Positions 49,056 to 58,953 are shown, counted from the stretch's first letter. The stretch is 64,000 nucleotides of DNA from Arthrobacter sp. 18067 (GCF_902706295.1 NZ_CACSJJ010000013.1:62001-126000); one strand, 5' to 3'. Notes: generated from the sequence alone by a model not told the origin. A program made the numbers and translations.

Positions 49056-52000
49056 TTAGCCGGCGTTGTTGCTCTGTGTCGGCTCGTCGGCGCGGATCTT
49101 GCCGCGGTGCTTCTTGTCCTTCTTGTCCTTCTTCGGGTCCTCCTCGTCCGGAACCACTACGGTGCCGCCCGGGTTGACCAGGACCGTGACGAAGCTCGGC
49201 TCGCTGGTACCTGCGAAGGTCAGGCGGCCAATGTAGGAGCCGGGCTCGAGGTTCTTCCAGTTCAGCGAAATCTGGCCCGTCTTGCCGTTGGCGAGGCGGA
49301 TCGGATTCGGCGTCACGGTGGCGTTGCCCTGGTTGGCACCAAGGACTGCGGCATCAACAGTGGCCTTGGTGGCCTGGTTGTTCGGGCTCGCGTAGAGGTT
49401 GGCGAAGACGTAGTAGTCGCCGGCTTCCGGGTTGGGGACGGACAGGGTTTCGCTGGCAGACGCCGTAGCGGCCGGCAACTGCTGACCGGAGGGCGTGAGC
49501 ACCAGCATGTCGAAGTCCGCGGCCTCGTTGGAGGAAATGACCGAGAACTTGGCAAGGGCACTTCCCTGGCCAACAGTCACCTTCTTCACGTAGTTGGAAG
49601 CATTGGTCTCCCCCGCGAACGGGCCGGGAACAAGCTCAACAGCCGAGGAATCAGCCTTGGACAGGCCATCAACTGTGACGCCCACCGGCAGGTTGGTGCC
49701 GGAGGTGATGTTGATGGTGGCCGAGCCGTTGCGGCCCGTTCCGGTAAACGCCAGGGCCTTGTCCGCGATGACGGACTGCGGCCTGACGGCGATCGGCGAG
49801 GTGACGGTCTTGTTGGCACCCTGCCAGCTCAGCGAACCCATGGCGAACTTGCCCAGGGCTGCGTTGTTGTTTTCGAACTGGACCTTGAACGTCTTCTTCT
49901 CACCGGCTGCCCCGAAGTTCAGGACGGACGGAGTGACCTTGACGTTGACGCCCGGGACGTTGACCGAGGCACGGTAGAGGCCCGGGGTCAGCGCCGTCAC
50001 CGTACGGGTGACCTCGATCTTGCCTGCGAGGTTGCCGAGAGCGAAGGAAGGAACGTTCATGTCGCGCGGTGCCGTGGTGCCGAGGCCTTCCATGCCCAGG
50101 TCCATGCCCGTGCCCTGGATGAACTTAAGGTAGTCCTCGGTGGTGGCGTCGTACACGAGGCCGGGCGAGAGGACCTTGGCCGGATCAACCTGTCCGGCAC
50201 CTGTTGCGAAGACGTCCTTGTTGATGGCGCCGTTGGCCAGCTTGACCGGACCGGCGGTGGTCATCATGGCGGACTTCACGGTGGCCGGGGACCACTTCGG
50301 GTTCTTGCCCAGGATCAGCGCGCCGAAACCGGCAACGTGCGGGGAAGCCATGGACGTTCCGGACAGGAAGCCGAAGTTGTCCCCGCCGGTACCGATCGGA
50401 GAAACACCGGCGAGGATGGCGACGCCGGGGGCGGACACATCAGGCTTCAGCAGGTCCGAGTCCGTGGCAAGCAGCGGACCGCGCGAGGAGAACCCGGCGA
50501 TCTGCGGCTGAGCCTCGGCCGGCAGGCCTGTGGTGTCCCGGTTCAGCAGGGAGACGGTGATGGCGGGGTTGGCCGTGACCTTGTCCTTGATGGCCTGGGT
50601 AGCAGGCGGGTTCACGTGGACCGTGGGGATCACGTGCTTGTCGGTATCCAGCGATGAATCCGTCAGGTTCACCAGGATCATGCCCACGCCACCGCCGCGC
50701 AGTACTTCGGCGCTCTTTGCGGTGCGATCAACCACGCCGCGGTCACAGACAACAACCTTGCCTGTTACCTTGGCCGGGTCCAGGGACCCCGGTGCACACA
50801 GCGCCGCGTTGCCTTCACCGCTTGCAGCGTTGGTGGACAGCACGACGCCGGCCCCACTCACCTCGCGGTTCATGATGCTCGCTCCGCGGAACTTGCTGCC
50901 ATCGGAGAACTCAACAGTGCCCTGGAGTTCCTGCGAGAAGGAGGTCGCGGCAACCGTGGTCAGCCAGGGTGCTCCATGGTTCACGGTGCTGGCGGTCGGT
51001 CCGGAGTTACCGGCCGAGGTGGCCACGAAGATACCTGCCGAGGCCGCCGACAGGAACGCCAGCGAAACGGGATCCGTGGTGGACGTCGTGGAACCGGAGA
51101 TGGAGTAGTTCAGGACATCCACACCATCCAGGATGGCCTGCTCGATCGCGTCCACCGAAGCGGAGCCGTAGCAACCACCCGTGGCGGGGTCGGTGTCTTC
51201 CCAGCACACCTTGTAGACGGAGAGCTTTGCTGCGGGTGCGATGCCGCTGGTGGTTCCGAAGCTGCGGCCATCCACCACTGCGTCCACGTTGGCGTTGCCC
51301 GCCGCGGTGGACGCGGTGTGGGTGCCGTGGCTGTCCACGTCCACGGGAGAGATGACCTCTTCCGGAGCGCGGTTTTCCGGAGGGACGGTCTCAAGGAAGG
51401 CGTCCGCGAAGTAATGGGTGCTGAGGACCTTGGAGTTGCAGGCGCTGCCATCGTAGTCCGCGCCGGTATCGGTGCCGGCCTGGCATTCGCCGACGAAGGT
51501 GTCGCCGTCGGCCTTGAGCATGGCGATCTTGCCGTCGGCGGTGCGGTAGGGAACGCCGACCTGCGGGTTGCCTACCAGCGGCCCAACGGGTTCACCTGCG
51601 AAGAACGGATTGGAGGGGGTGTAACCGGTGTCGATCACGCCAACAACGGTGCCCTTGCCGGCGTTGTCCTGTCCGCCGTACTGGGTGGCCCATGTACCGT
51701 TGGGACCGCTGAGCTTCAGGAAGTCGGTGGTGGAGTAATCCGGGGCGTACTGCGTGTCCGGTGCAACCATGAGGACCTTGGGATCCTTGGCCAGGTTAAT
51801 GGCCTGGTCTGCCGTCAGGTTTGCGCTGAAACCATTGACGGCGGTGGTGAAGTCACGCTCGATGGTGACGTTTTCCTGCGTTGCAATGTCCTGCTGCTGT
51901 GCTTGCAGGTGCTGCTGGTATTCCTTCACCTCGGCACTGTCGGCGTCGAGTTTCGTGCCTTCTTCCGGCTTGGTGGGCGCAAGGCCCGCCGTGCCGCCGT

Positions 52001-52244
52001 CGTAGGTTGCTGCAGGCTTCTCGGCAAGGACCACCATGTAACGGCCGTCTTTATATGCGCTGGGGTCAAGGTTCTTCTTGGCCACGCCTGCAACATTCCC
52101 GGGCGTCTCCGGAGCGGGAGCGGCCTGGGCCGGCATCGCCATCGAAGAGAGAAGCAACGGCAAGCCCACGGCCAGTGCCGCAGCCTTTCGAAGCCCCCCG
52201 CTTCTGACGAAGCTCTTTCCTTGTGATTTCACGAGTCGTTGCAC
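49056..52244 (-). CDS. Secreted subtilisin-like serine protease (S8)
   Basis: 1062 residues. Signal peptide (LPLLLSSMAMPAQA), an inhibitor-I9 propeptide (MVVLAEKPAATY...ENVTIERDFTTAVNGFSANLT), then the protease with D205 (VVGVIDTG), H306 (DSHGTHTAS) and S631 (SGTSMASPHVAG). A PA domain is inserted at about 440-560. C-terminal beta-sandwich domains follow, and a Lys-rich tail (KKDKKDKKHRGK). It would degrade extracellular protein. GTG 52244 is the track start; GTG 52232 has the better spaced AAAGG. Two SSI-like inhibitor genes lie just downstream. Confidence 0.94.
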   Translation of the reverse strand: MQRLVKSQGKSFVRSGGLRKAAALAVGLPLLLSSMAMPAQAAPAPETPGNVAGVAKKNLDPSAYKDGRYMVVLAEKPAATYDGGTAGLAPTKPEEGTKLDADSAEVKEYQQHLQAQQQDIATQENVTIERDFTTAVNGFSANLTADQAINLAKDPKVLMVAPDTQYAPDYSTTDFLKLSGPNGTWATQYGGQDNAGKGTVVGVIDTGYTPSNPFFAGEPVGPLVGNPQVGVPYRTADGKIAMLKADGDTFVGECQAGTDTGADYDGSACNSKVLSTHYFADAFLETVPPENRAPEEVISPVDVDSHGTHTASTAAGNANVDAVVDGRSFGTTSGIAPAAKLSVYKVCWEDTDPATGGCYGSASVDAIEQAILDGVDVLNYSISGSTTSTTDPVSLAFLSAASAGIFVATSAGNSGPTASTVNHGAPWLTTVAATSFSQELQGTVEFSDGSKFRGASIMNREVSGAGVVLSTNAASGEGNAALCAPGSLDPAKVTGKVVVCDRGVVDRTAKSAEVLRGGGVGMILVNLTDSSLDTDKHVIPTVHVNPPATQAIKDKVTANPAITVSLLNRDTTGLPAEAQPQIAGFSSRGPLLATDSDLLKPDVSAPGVAILAGVSPIGTGGDNFGFLSGTSMASPHVAGFGALILGKNPKWSPATVKSAMMTTAGPVKLANGAINKDVFATGAGQVDPAKVLSPGLVYDATTEDYLKFIQGTGMDLGMEGLGTTAPRDMNVPSFALGNLAGKIEVTRTVTALTPGLYRASVNVPGVNVKVTPSVLNFGAAGEKKTFKVQFENNNAALGKFAMGSLSWQGANKTVTSPIAVRPQSVIADKALAFTGTGRNGSATINITSGTNLPVGVTVDGLSKADSSAVELVPGPFAGETNASNYVKKVTVGQGSALAKFSVISSNEAADFDMLVLTPSGQQLPAATASASETLSVPNPEAGDYYVFANLYASPNNQATKATVDAAVLGANQGNATVTPNPIRLANGKTGQISLNWKNLEPGSYIGRLTFAGTSEPSFVTVLVNPGGTVVVPDEEDPKKDKKDKKHRGKIRADEPTQSNNAG

Positions 52245-52437
52245 CTTTCACTGAGGGAGGCCCGGGCTCCATCGCCAAGGCCTGTCAACTGGAGTTGGTT
52301 GGTTTTTTGACAGTTCCTGTCAAAGAAGCGCAACCAGCCGAGTCACAGAGTACCTAGTGAGAGCCAAATATGACATACAGCACATTTGGAGAAATTTGTC
52401 TTGTCACAGCAACGGCGATTCGTCATGGAACGACCAA

Positions 52438-52470
52438 CAACGGACCACAGGAAAATCCTGCGGTCCGTTG
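52438..52470. terminator. Terminator downstream of the sialidase gene
   Basis: CAACGGACCACAGGA pairs with TCCTGCGGTCCGTTG around AAA, with one G-U-type mismatch. It follows the stop of the leftward sialidase gene. Confidence 0.75.
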
Positions 52471-52490
52471 CTGGTTATCGAACCGCAAGG

Positions 52491-55433
52491 TCAGCCCTTC
52501 GGCGTCACCTGCAGCCGGTCAAACGAGACCTGGGCGCCATCCTTGTCCAGGACCACCACGTCGTCCCGCCCGTTCTTGACGTCCGAGGGGAGGATGAATT
52601 CCACGGTGTTGTCCGTGGTGGGGAAGATCCACCCCAGACGATAGCTGTTTTTGTTCAGGTACACGTAGTACCAGTCCCCGTATTCCAGGTCTTTCAGCAC
52701 CACCTTCTGCCCCGTGCGGTACTTGTCCGCGGTTCCCAGGTCAGTAGGCGGCGTGCCCAGGTTCTGGCGGGTCACGGTGGGCTCAGCCACCGGTTTCAAC
52801 GGCTGCACGGCCAGCACCAGCGAATCACCTTCGGCAGCAGCGGCAACTTCACGGGAACCGTTTCGCGCTTTTGCCTCAAAGGAAACGGCACCGAGCGTTC
52901 CGGCAGCGATGTCTGCTGCCGTCAGCACATGCCCGCGCGTAGCGGTCACCGTGGAGCCAGCGGCGAGCGCAGCCGCCGAGATGCCGGCGTCGGGTGCTTC
53001 CAAACCGGTCACGGCGACATTGCCGGCGTTGCCCACCGTGTAGGTGTAGGTGACGGGATCACCGGCACTGGCGAACCGGTCGCCGTCGGCGTCTTCCCAC
53101 GCTGCCGAGACGGTGGCCTCAAGCTTGGGCTCACGAACCTTAAGATCTACTTCGCTGCCATCCACCGTGAAGGTTTTGGTGCTTTGGCCTGCCGAACTGA
53201 CTTCCCAGGTAGTTATCGGAATGAAGAATCCCTGCCCAGCTTCTTCAGCGGTCACGGTGTGGCGTGGCGTGGCGCATTGGTAGCTCTGCCCGGCCGGCAG
53301 CACACCGTAGCGGCAGTTGCCTGGCCCTTCCGGAAGGAACGGGCTGAACTTGCCGGCAGTCGGGACTACCTTCTCAACCAGCGGACTGGTGTTCTTCACC
53401 GAGAACGTATAGGGAACCAAGTCACCTGCAGCGTACGGCTGGGTTGCCAGGTCACGCCCGACGTCGGCACGCGTCCCGCTGATGTCAGCCGTCAGCAGTC
53501 CGTCGCGCAAAGCGACGGCAGCGCCGGTGAACGGGACGGTCTTGGTGAGGGACGGCGTCGAACTTGCGGTGATGCTGAAGCTGGCCTCCGGCACGAAGTA
53601 GCCCCGCTCAATGTCGGCAGCGGTGATGACGTGCTTGGCGGTGGTGCAGTTGTAGCTGGCACCCGCGGCCAGGTTGTTGTAGCGGCAGTTAGGGGCCGAC
53701 GGCGGCAGGAAACCGGAGTCGAAAGTCCCGGAAACCGGCACTGAGTTGGCCGCGACGTTGGCCGTGCTCTTGACGTTGAGCGAGTAGCTGAGGACCTCTC
53801 CTACCTGGTACGGGCTGGCGGGAACATCGCGCGTCGGCGCCGTTCCCGTGATGGTCAGGCCTACCTGCGGGGCCACCGGCACCGTGGCCGTGAACGTGAA
53901 CTGCGAAACCCGGCCATCCGCCGTCGTAAATGCAGCGTTCAGGTTCTGCGGTCCGCTGGCGTTCGCGGGTGCGGTCAGTGCGACGTTGACGGTTGCCGAG
54001 GCTCCGGGGGCGACGTCAGGCACCGGCACCGTGGTGGCTGACCAGCCAGTGGGTGTGTAGACGGTGGCCGCGGCGCCGGACAAGGTGGCGGCTTCCTGGT
54101 TGGTGACGGTCACGGGCACCTGCTGGGTTGCCCCCGGCGCGGTGGTGACGGCCGGGACGGAGAGCGGGGCGCAGGCGTAGTTCAGCCAAGCGTCATCGAA
54201 CTTCGCGAATGGCATGTTGTCCGTGTAATTGCCCTCGTAGAGCACGCCGAACTTGCCGTCCTCGAGGCGGCTCACCGTGGAGTAGGCGGAGAAACCGGAC
54301 CGGATGGTGCGGACGCCCGGCCAGGTTGCACCGTCGTCGCAACTGACGCGGGCGGAGACGTTTTCGCGGCCGGTCTTGGAGTTGGCGTTGGTGAAAATGA
54401 GCTTCCTGGCATCAACCGAACCCTGCGCCGCGTTCGGGAACATGCGTGCAATGGCGCCGTTGTTGGCGGGATCCGGGAGTTCGGTGTCCTGCGTAACGGG
54501 ACCATAAGTGGCCCCGCCGTCCGTCGATATGGCCACCTTGCGGTAGCCCTGGTTGGCGTTGTCCCGTGAATTCAGGAGCACGCGGCCGTCGGAGAGTTCC
54601 ACGGTCTTGTTCTCGTCCATACGGTCACCGACGTTGGCGCCCTTATGCCAGGTGGCGCCATGGTCATCGGAGTAGACGCTGTAGGCCTGGATCTTGTTGG
54701 TGCCGTCCGCCTGGCGGATGTCCCCGGCGTACTGCTGGATCAGGCGGCCCTTGTACTGGCCGTACTTCAGCTGAATGCCCTCACCGGAGGACGCGAAGTT
54801 GGACCGGACATCGCCCGCTGCGGGGCTGGTCTTGCTGGTTCCAGGCTTGGTCACACTGGTGATGAGCCGCGGCTGGCTCCAGGTGACCCCACCATCGGAG
54901 GACTCGATGACTGCCGAGGAAATCACGGTCCGGTCGGCGTCATTGTTGCCGAACTGGCTGCCACCGAAGCCCTGGTCCTTGGAGTACACGAAGAAAGCGA
55001 AGACCTTGCCCGTTTCAGAGTCGTAAATGTAGGAGGGATCGCTGTAGCCGTACTTGGGACCACTGGCATCGCCCACATGCCCGGCTGCGATGACCGTCAC
55101 CGGCCCCCACGTACGGCCGCCATCGGTGCTGCGGCGCTGCACGATCGAGTTCGGATTGGGAGCGTCCGCGGCTGAATCCGGACGCCCATCCCAGGCCGCG
55201 AGCACCACGTTGTTGCCCAGATACGTCAAGGCGGGGATCCGATAGAAGAAGTTGGCGCCCGTACGGTCGGCACCGATGTTGGCCTCAGTGAAGGTGCCGG
55301 GAGCTGCCGTGGGGTTGCTTGGTGGGATCGGGGCGGCGATGGCCGGGAGACCGAGGCCGGCCAGGAGGCCCAGGCTCAGTGCGCCGGCGGCAGCGATACG
55401 GGCGAGCGATGGTGCAGGGGGTATGGATTTCAA
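52491..55433 (-). CDS. Secreted exo-alpha-sialidase (GH33) with C-terminal accessory domains
   Basis: 980 residues. Signal peptide ending PAIA-A. The six-blade propeller has the arginine motif FFYRIPAL and five Asp boxes (STDGGRTW, SSDGGVTW, SDDHGATW, STDGGATY, SCDDGATW), plus the catalytic YEGNYTDN region. An NEW3-type domain (VTVTNQEAATLSGAAATVYTPTGW) and repeats with DVPASPYQVGEVLSYS follow, then a C-terminal domain ending with LEYGDWYYVYLN. It releases sialic acid from glycans outside the cell. TTG start with GAAAGGA upstream. Confidence 0.93.
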   Translation of the reverse strand: MKSIPPAPSLARIAAAGALSLGLLAGLGLPAIAAPIPPSNPTAAPGTFTEANIGADRTGANFFYRIPALTYLGNNVVLAAWDGRPDSAADAPNPNSIVQRRSTDGGRTWGPVTVIAAGHVGDASGPKYGYSDPSYIYDSETGKVFAFFVYSKDQGFGGSQFGNNDADRTVISSAVIESSDGGVTWSQPRLITSVTKPGTSKTSPAAGDVRSNFASSGEGIQLKYGQYKGRLIQQYAGDIRQADGTNKIQAYSVYSDDHGATWHKGANVGDRMDENKTVELSDGRVLLNSRDNANQGYRKVAISTDGGATYGPVTQDTELPDPANNGAIARMFPNAAQGSVDARKLIFTNANSKTGRENVSARVSCDDGATWPGVRTIRSGFSAYSTVSRLEDGKFGVLYEGNYTDNMPFAKFDDAWLNYACAPLSVPAVTTAPGATQQVPVTVTNQEAATLSGAAATVYTPTGWSATTVPVPDVAPGASATVNVALTAPANASGPQNLNAAFTTADGRVSQFTFTATVPVAPQVGLTITGTAPTRDVPASPYQVGEVLSYSLNVKSTANVAANSVPVSGTFDSGFLPPSAPNCRYNNLAAGASYNCTTAKHVITAADIERGYFVPEASFSITASSTPSLTKTVPFTGAAVALRDGLLTADISGTRADVGRDLATQPYAAGDLVPYTFSVKNTSPLVEKVVPTAGKFSPFLPEGPGNCRYGVLPAGQSYQCATPRHTVTAEEAGQGFFIPITTWEVSSAGQSTKTFTVDGSEVDLKVREPKLEATVSAAWEDADGDRFASAGDPVTYTYTVGNAGNVAVTGLEAPDAGISAAALAAGSTVTATRGHVLTAADIAAGTLGAVSFEAKARNGSREVAAAAEGDSLVLAVQPLKPVAEPTVTRQNLGTPPTDLGTADKYRTGQKVVLKDLEYGDWYYVYLNKNSYRLGWIFPTTDNTVEFILPSDVKNGRDDVVVLDKDGAQVSFDRLQVTPKG

Positions 55434-55614
55434 ATCCAGTGTCCTTTCGAATCGTCACGATGGGCGTTCGTGTTACGTGCTACGTCGAACGTCCTACAAC
55501 CATAGAGTGCTCGGCGTCACATTGCTAGGGATGAAGCTGGGGAAGCCCTCCGATGCGGCAAAGATGTAGCCTCGAGAGCGAACCGCCCACCTCTTTTGAA
55601 CCCCTGGAGTCGCC

Positions 55615-56562
55615 GTGAAAATCCTCGTCCCGGACACCATCGAACTGGACCTCGCCGAACTTGCCGCTTCAGGGGACGGCATCGTCACTTACGCGGTGGA
55701 CCAGCCCATCCCCAGCGAGCACCGCGATGCCGAGGTACTGGTCGCTTGGCGGAACACGTCAGGCAATCTGTCCGACGCCGCCAAGGAGTTGCCGAGGCTC
55801 CGACTGGTGCAGACACTCGCAGCCGGACCGGACTCCGTGCTCGCTGCCGGCTTCGCGGGAAACGTGGCCATCACCTCCGGCCGCTCACTCCATGACGGCC
55901 CCGTCGCCGAACACGCACTGGCGCTGGTACTGGCGGCCATCCGCCGGCTGGACGTCCTGCTGGAATCCCAAAAAGCAGCCACGTGGAACAAGCCCTACAA
56001 CGAGGCACAGTCCAGCCCGGCAACCGAACAGCTCTACACGCTCGACGGCGCCAAGGTCACCATTTGGGGCTTTGGTTCCATCGCGGGGCGGCTCGCTCCC
56101 CTGCTGGCCGCTTTGGGGGCGAGTGTCACCGGCGTGGCCAACTCAAAGGGTGAGCGCTACGGGTTCCCCGTGGTTTCAACAGACCAACTACCCGAGGTTC
56201 TGGGCACCACCGACGTCCTGATTTCGATCCTGCCCGCCACGGACGAAACCGCAGATGCCCTGAACGGGGACATCCTGCGCGAACTCCCGGCCAGCGCAGT
56301 CTTTGTCAACGTGGGCCGCGGCGCCACGGTTGACGAAGACGCCCTCCTTGCGGCCTTGCAGGAAGGTCGACTGCGGGCCGCGGCCCTCGACGTCACCAAG
56401 GTTGAGCCACTGCCCGCCGATTCGAAGCTGTGGGCGGCCCCGAACCTCATCATCACGCCCCACGTGGCAGGCAACCGCCCCAAAGGGTCAGCGCCCCTGG
56501 TCACGGAAAACGTCACCGCGCTCAAGGACGGCAAGCCACTGACAAACCAGGTGGCCGGCTAG
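55615..56562 (+). CDS. D-isomer-specific 2-hydroxyacid dehydrogenase
   Basis: 315 residues from GTG. The NAD-binding motif is slightly altered (IWGFGSIAGRLAPLLAALGASVTGV, GxGxxA rather than GxGxxG). The substrate region carries NVGRGATVDEDALLAAL, and the catalytic set lies in ALDVTKVEPLP (Glu) and ITPHVAGNRP (His). Reduces or oxidises a 2-keto/2-hydroxy acid such as glyoxylate, hydroxypyruvate or phosphoglycerate; the substrate cannot be chosen from sequence. Confidence 0.92.
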   Translation: MKILVPDTIELDLAELAASGDGIVTYAVDQPIPSEHRDAEVLVAWRNTSGNLSDAAKELPRLRLVQTLAAGPDSVLAAGFAGNVAITSGRSLHDGPVAEHALALVLAAIRRLDVLLESQKAATWNKPYNEAQSSPATEQLYTLDGAKVTIWGFGSIAGRLAPLLAALGASVTGVANSKGERYGFPVVSTDQLPEVLGTTDVLISILPATDETADALNGDILRELPASAVFVNVGRGATVDEDALLAALQEGRLRAAALDVTKVEPLPADSKLWAAPNLIITPHVAGNRPKGSAPLVTENVTALKDGKPLTNQVAG

Positions 56563-56619
56563 CCAACTTGCTCATTGGCATGGTGATTTCCTTGGGGAAA
56601 ACAGCTTGCACGAAAATAG

Positions 56620-56631
56620 TAAGCATGCTTA
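56620..56631. promoter_or_regulatory. TAAGCATGCTTA palindrome before the manganese catalase gene
   Basis: A perfect 12-bp palindrome about 70 bp upstream of the catalase start, in a region resembling a promoter (AAAATAG...TATGTTATG). The same AGCATGCT core occurs twice at 45731-45758. Confidence 0.55.
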
Positions 56632-56703
56632 TGTTATGGAGTCCGGGGTGGCCAGCAGAGGGTTTCCATCCCACGCGCAGCATGAGACATCGTGAGGAAA
56701 CGC

Positions 56704-57672
56704 ATGTACCTGCACACCCAGCTTCTCATCAATGAAATCGCCGCCGACGAGCCAGATCCAGCAGCCGCAAATGCCCTCCAGGAAGGCCTGGGCGGCCAAT
56801 TCGGCGAGATGCGCACCATGATGCAGTACCTGTTCCAGAGCATGAATTTCCGGGGTGACGCTGCCTCGAAACCCTACAAGGACCTCCTGCAGGGCATTGG
56901 TACAGAAGAAATCAGCCACGTGGAGCTCATCGGGACAACCATCTCCCAGCTCCTGGACGGTTCACCCCGCTACCAGGGCAAGAAGGCCGATCCGGTGGAC
57001 CAGCCGGGCGCTGGCGGAGCTACTCCCCTGAAGATCGCGCTGGACACCAGCAACATCCACCACTACCTGGTGGGTGCCCAAGGCGCGTTGCCGGTGGACG
57101 CCGCAGGCAATCCGTGGAGCGGCTCCTACGTCTACAACAGCGGCAACCTAGTGCTGGACTTGCTGTACAACCTGATGCTGGAGTCCACAGGCCGGCTCCA
57201 GAAGTGCCGTATCTACGAAATGACGGACAACAAGACAGCGCGCTCCACCATTGCCTACCTGATCGTCCGCGACCAAGCCCACGAGAACGCCTATGCCAAG
57301 GCCCTGGAGAGCCTGGGCGTCAACTGGGGCAAGGTCCTTCCGATTCCCAAGACCAACGCCGAGCAGTTCCCGGAGGTGAAGAAACTGCTGGACAAGGGCC
57401 TGCAAAGCATCCAGTACACCTTCAGTGCCGACAACCTCAGCGAGGCCGGCAAACTCTACCGCGGCGCGTCACCATCCAATGACGGGACGGAGCTCAGCAC
57501 TGACGTCATGCCGGACGGGTTCCCCATCACCATCTCCCCTGAACGCAAGGAAGAGTTCGCGCCGGGTCTTGATCCTGAACTGATGGCCCTCATCCAGGCC
57601 ACAGCGGAACAGGAACTCAAGGACGCGGACAGCCCCAAGGAATCAAAGCCCAAGGCGGCCAGGAAGAAGTAG
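56704..57672 (+). CDS. Manganese catalase
   Basis: 322 residues from ATG 56704 (GAGGA 8 nt upstream), preferred over GTG 56692. The di-manganese four-helix bundle ligands are in QFGEMRTMMQYLFQSMNF (Glu), GTEEISHVELIGTTI (Glu, His) and TDNKTARSTIAYLIVRDQAHENAYAKAL (Glu/His). MYLHTQLLINEI is the usual start for the family. Breaks down hydrogen peroxide in the cytoplasm. The C-terminus is Lys-rich. Confidence 0.95.
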   Translation: MYLHTQLLINEIAADEPDPAAANALQEGLGGQFGEMRTMMQYLFQSMNFRGDAASKPYKDLLQGIGTEEISHVELIGTTISQLLDGSPRYQGKKADPVDQPGAGGATPLKIALDTSNIHHYLVGAQGALPVDAAGNPWSGSYVYNSGNLVLDLLYNLMLESTGRLQKCRIYEMTDNKTARSTIAYLIVRDQAHENAYAKALESLGVNWGKVLPIPKTNAEQFPEVKKLLDKGLQSIQYTFSADNLSEAGKLYRGASPSNDGTELSTDVMPDGFPITISPERKEEFAPGLDPELMALIQATAEQELKDADSPKESKPKAARKK

Positions 57673-57678
57673 CAACAC

Positions 57679-57728
57679 CCGCGAAAAGCGGGCCTGTCCT
57701 CCAGGGAGGGCAGGCCCGCTTTTCGCGG
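57679..57728. terminator. Terminator after the manganese catalase
   Basis: An 18-bp perfect stem (CCGCGAAAAGCGGGCCTG) around a 14-nt loop, placed between convergent genes. Confidence 0.88.
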
Positions 57729-57732
57729 AATA

Positions 57733-58023
57733 TCAGGCGTGCTCGTACGTCAGGCAGTCGGCGGCTTCGCGGCCCGGACCAACCTTGACGTCGTGTGCCT
57801 CGCACATGAGGTTGTTGTTGTGGACGCACTCCGAGCGCTGGCAGGCGCCCACGTGGGCGAGGACCTTGGGAAGTCCACCCATGGCATTCGTGTCGATGAA
57901 CGTAGCGCACGATGCGTGATCCGTGGTTCCGCCAATGGTGATTCCGAAGGCCGTGCAGCCATTGTGGTTGAATCCGCAAGTGCCAACGCTACAGGCGGAT
58001 ACTTCGGCAACGTGTTCGGTCAT
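57733..58023 (-). CDS. DUF1540 cysteine-rich protein
   Basis: 96 residues. Two DUF1540-type units with eight cysteines in all: VSACSVGTCGFNHNGCTAFGITIGG...CATFID and HVGACQRSECVHNNNLMCEAHDVKVG...CLTY. Binds metal, probably zinc. Function unknown. AGGAGGAACA precedes the ATG. Confidence 0.9.
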   Translation of the reverse strand: MTEHVAEVSACSVGTCGFNHNGCTAFGITIGGTTDHASCATFIDTNAMGGLPKVLAHVGACQRSECVHNNNLMCEAHDVKVGPGREAADCLTYEHA

Positions 58024-58184
58024 TGTTCCTCCTGGTTTGGATCCTGAATAGTACTGGGGCTGAACCCCGCGTGTACTCCCAAAACTACGCCGGAATCGCG
58101 CCGTTTAACCCCTTTGAATAGCGCATTTGTATGTGCCCTAATCCGCGCCATTCCGCCGAAATACGGCGGTTTGGAAGTTAGGTA

Positions 58185-58370
58185 TTACTTACTTGGCCTG
58201 CGCAACGCGTCGCTGATCCGGGCCCGCGTTTCCGCATCCAGCGGAGCGGTCACCCGGTTCTCGCGAGCAGCCCGGTCCGCCATGATCTTCTGGACGACCA
58301 TACGGCCCAAACCAGCAAAAACTGCCGCGGCCACAACGCCCAGCACCATCGATTTCGGTTTCTCAGCCAT
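58185..58370 (-). CDS. Small single-helix membrane protein
   Basis: 61 residues: MAEKPKSMVLGVVAAAVFAGLGRMVVQKIM, then a charged segment ADRAARENRVTAPLDAETRARISDALRRPSK. One membrane helix with a cytoplasmic tail. AGGA lies 8 nt before the ATG. Unknown function. Confidence 0.65.
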   Translation of the reverse strand: MAEKPKSMVLGVVAAAVFAGLGRMVVQKIMADRAARENRVTAPLDAETRARISDALRRPSK

Positions 58371-58700
58371 GCCGCAATCCTAGTGACGCCCGACACGCGC
58401 GGCCAGTGCCGCCGTCGGCCGTTCCCCAGCACCTCACGCCGGGGCTCCATCTGGTCCAATTTCCCCCGCCGCGGCGGGGTGTCCTCGCGCAATCCGGCTG
58501 AATAGGGTATGGGCGCCACTCCCGGTAGAATGGGTGTGCAAGCTCGCGGAGCGCCCCCCATGCCGTTCAAACATTGCAGTTCACCACCGTGTTTAACCCT
58601 GTGTTCAAGACGCTGTTTGAATGCGGCTGAATGGCGTGAGACGGCACCTCCGCGGCAGCCTTATTTAAGGTTCACCCAACTCACGCACAGGAGTTACCGG
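58371..58700 (+). other. purSQL leader and promoter region
   Basis: 330 bp with no gene. A TAGAAT hexamer at 58526-58531 may be the -10 element of the pur operon promoter, which would leave a leader of about 165 nt. The leader contains GTTCAAACATT and TGTTTGAAT, which could pair, but I recognise no known riboswitch (no purine or PRPP motif seen). Confidence 0.4.
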
Positions 58701-58952
58701 ATGCCCCGGATCGTCGTTGACGTCATGCCCAAGCCCGAGATTCTGGACCCCCAGGGGAAGGCCATCGTGGGTGCATTGCCCCGCCTCGGCTTCAACAGCT
58801 TCAGCGCAGTCCGCCAAGGCAAGCGTTTTGAACTCACCGTCGACGGCGAGGTGACCGACGCTATCCTGGCCCAGGCCCGCGAAGCTGCCGAGACCCTCCT
58901 GTCCAACCCGGTGATCGAGGATGTTGTCAACGTCGAGGTCGTCGAGGCCTGA
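58701..58952 (+). CDS. purS: Phosphoribosylformylglycinamidine synthase subunit PurS
   Basis: 83 residues: [44 protein letters not shown], ending [12 protein letters not shown]. Forms the FGAM synthase complex with PurQ and PurL and helps to pass ammonia between them. AGGAG precedes the ATG. purQ starts 2 bp after the stop. Confidence 0.96.
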   Translation: MPRIVVDVMPKPEILDPQGKAIVGALPRLGFNSFSAVRQGKRFELTVDGEVTDAILAQAREAAETLLSNPVIEDVVNVEVVEA

Positions 58953-58953
58953 T

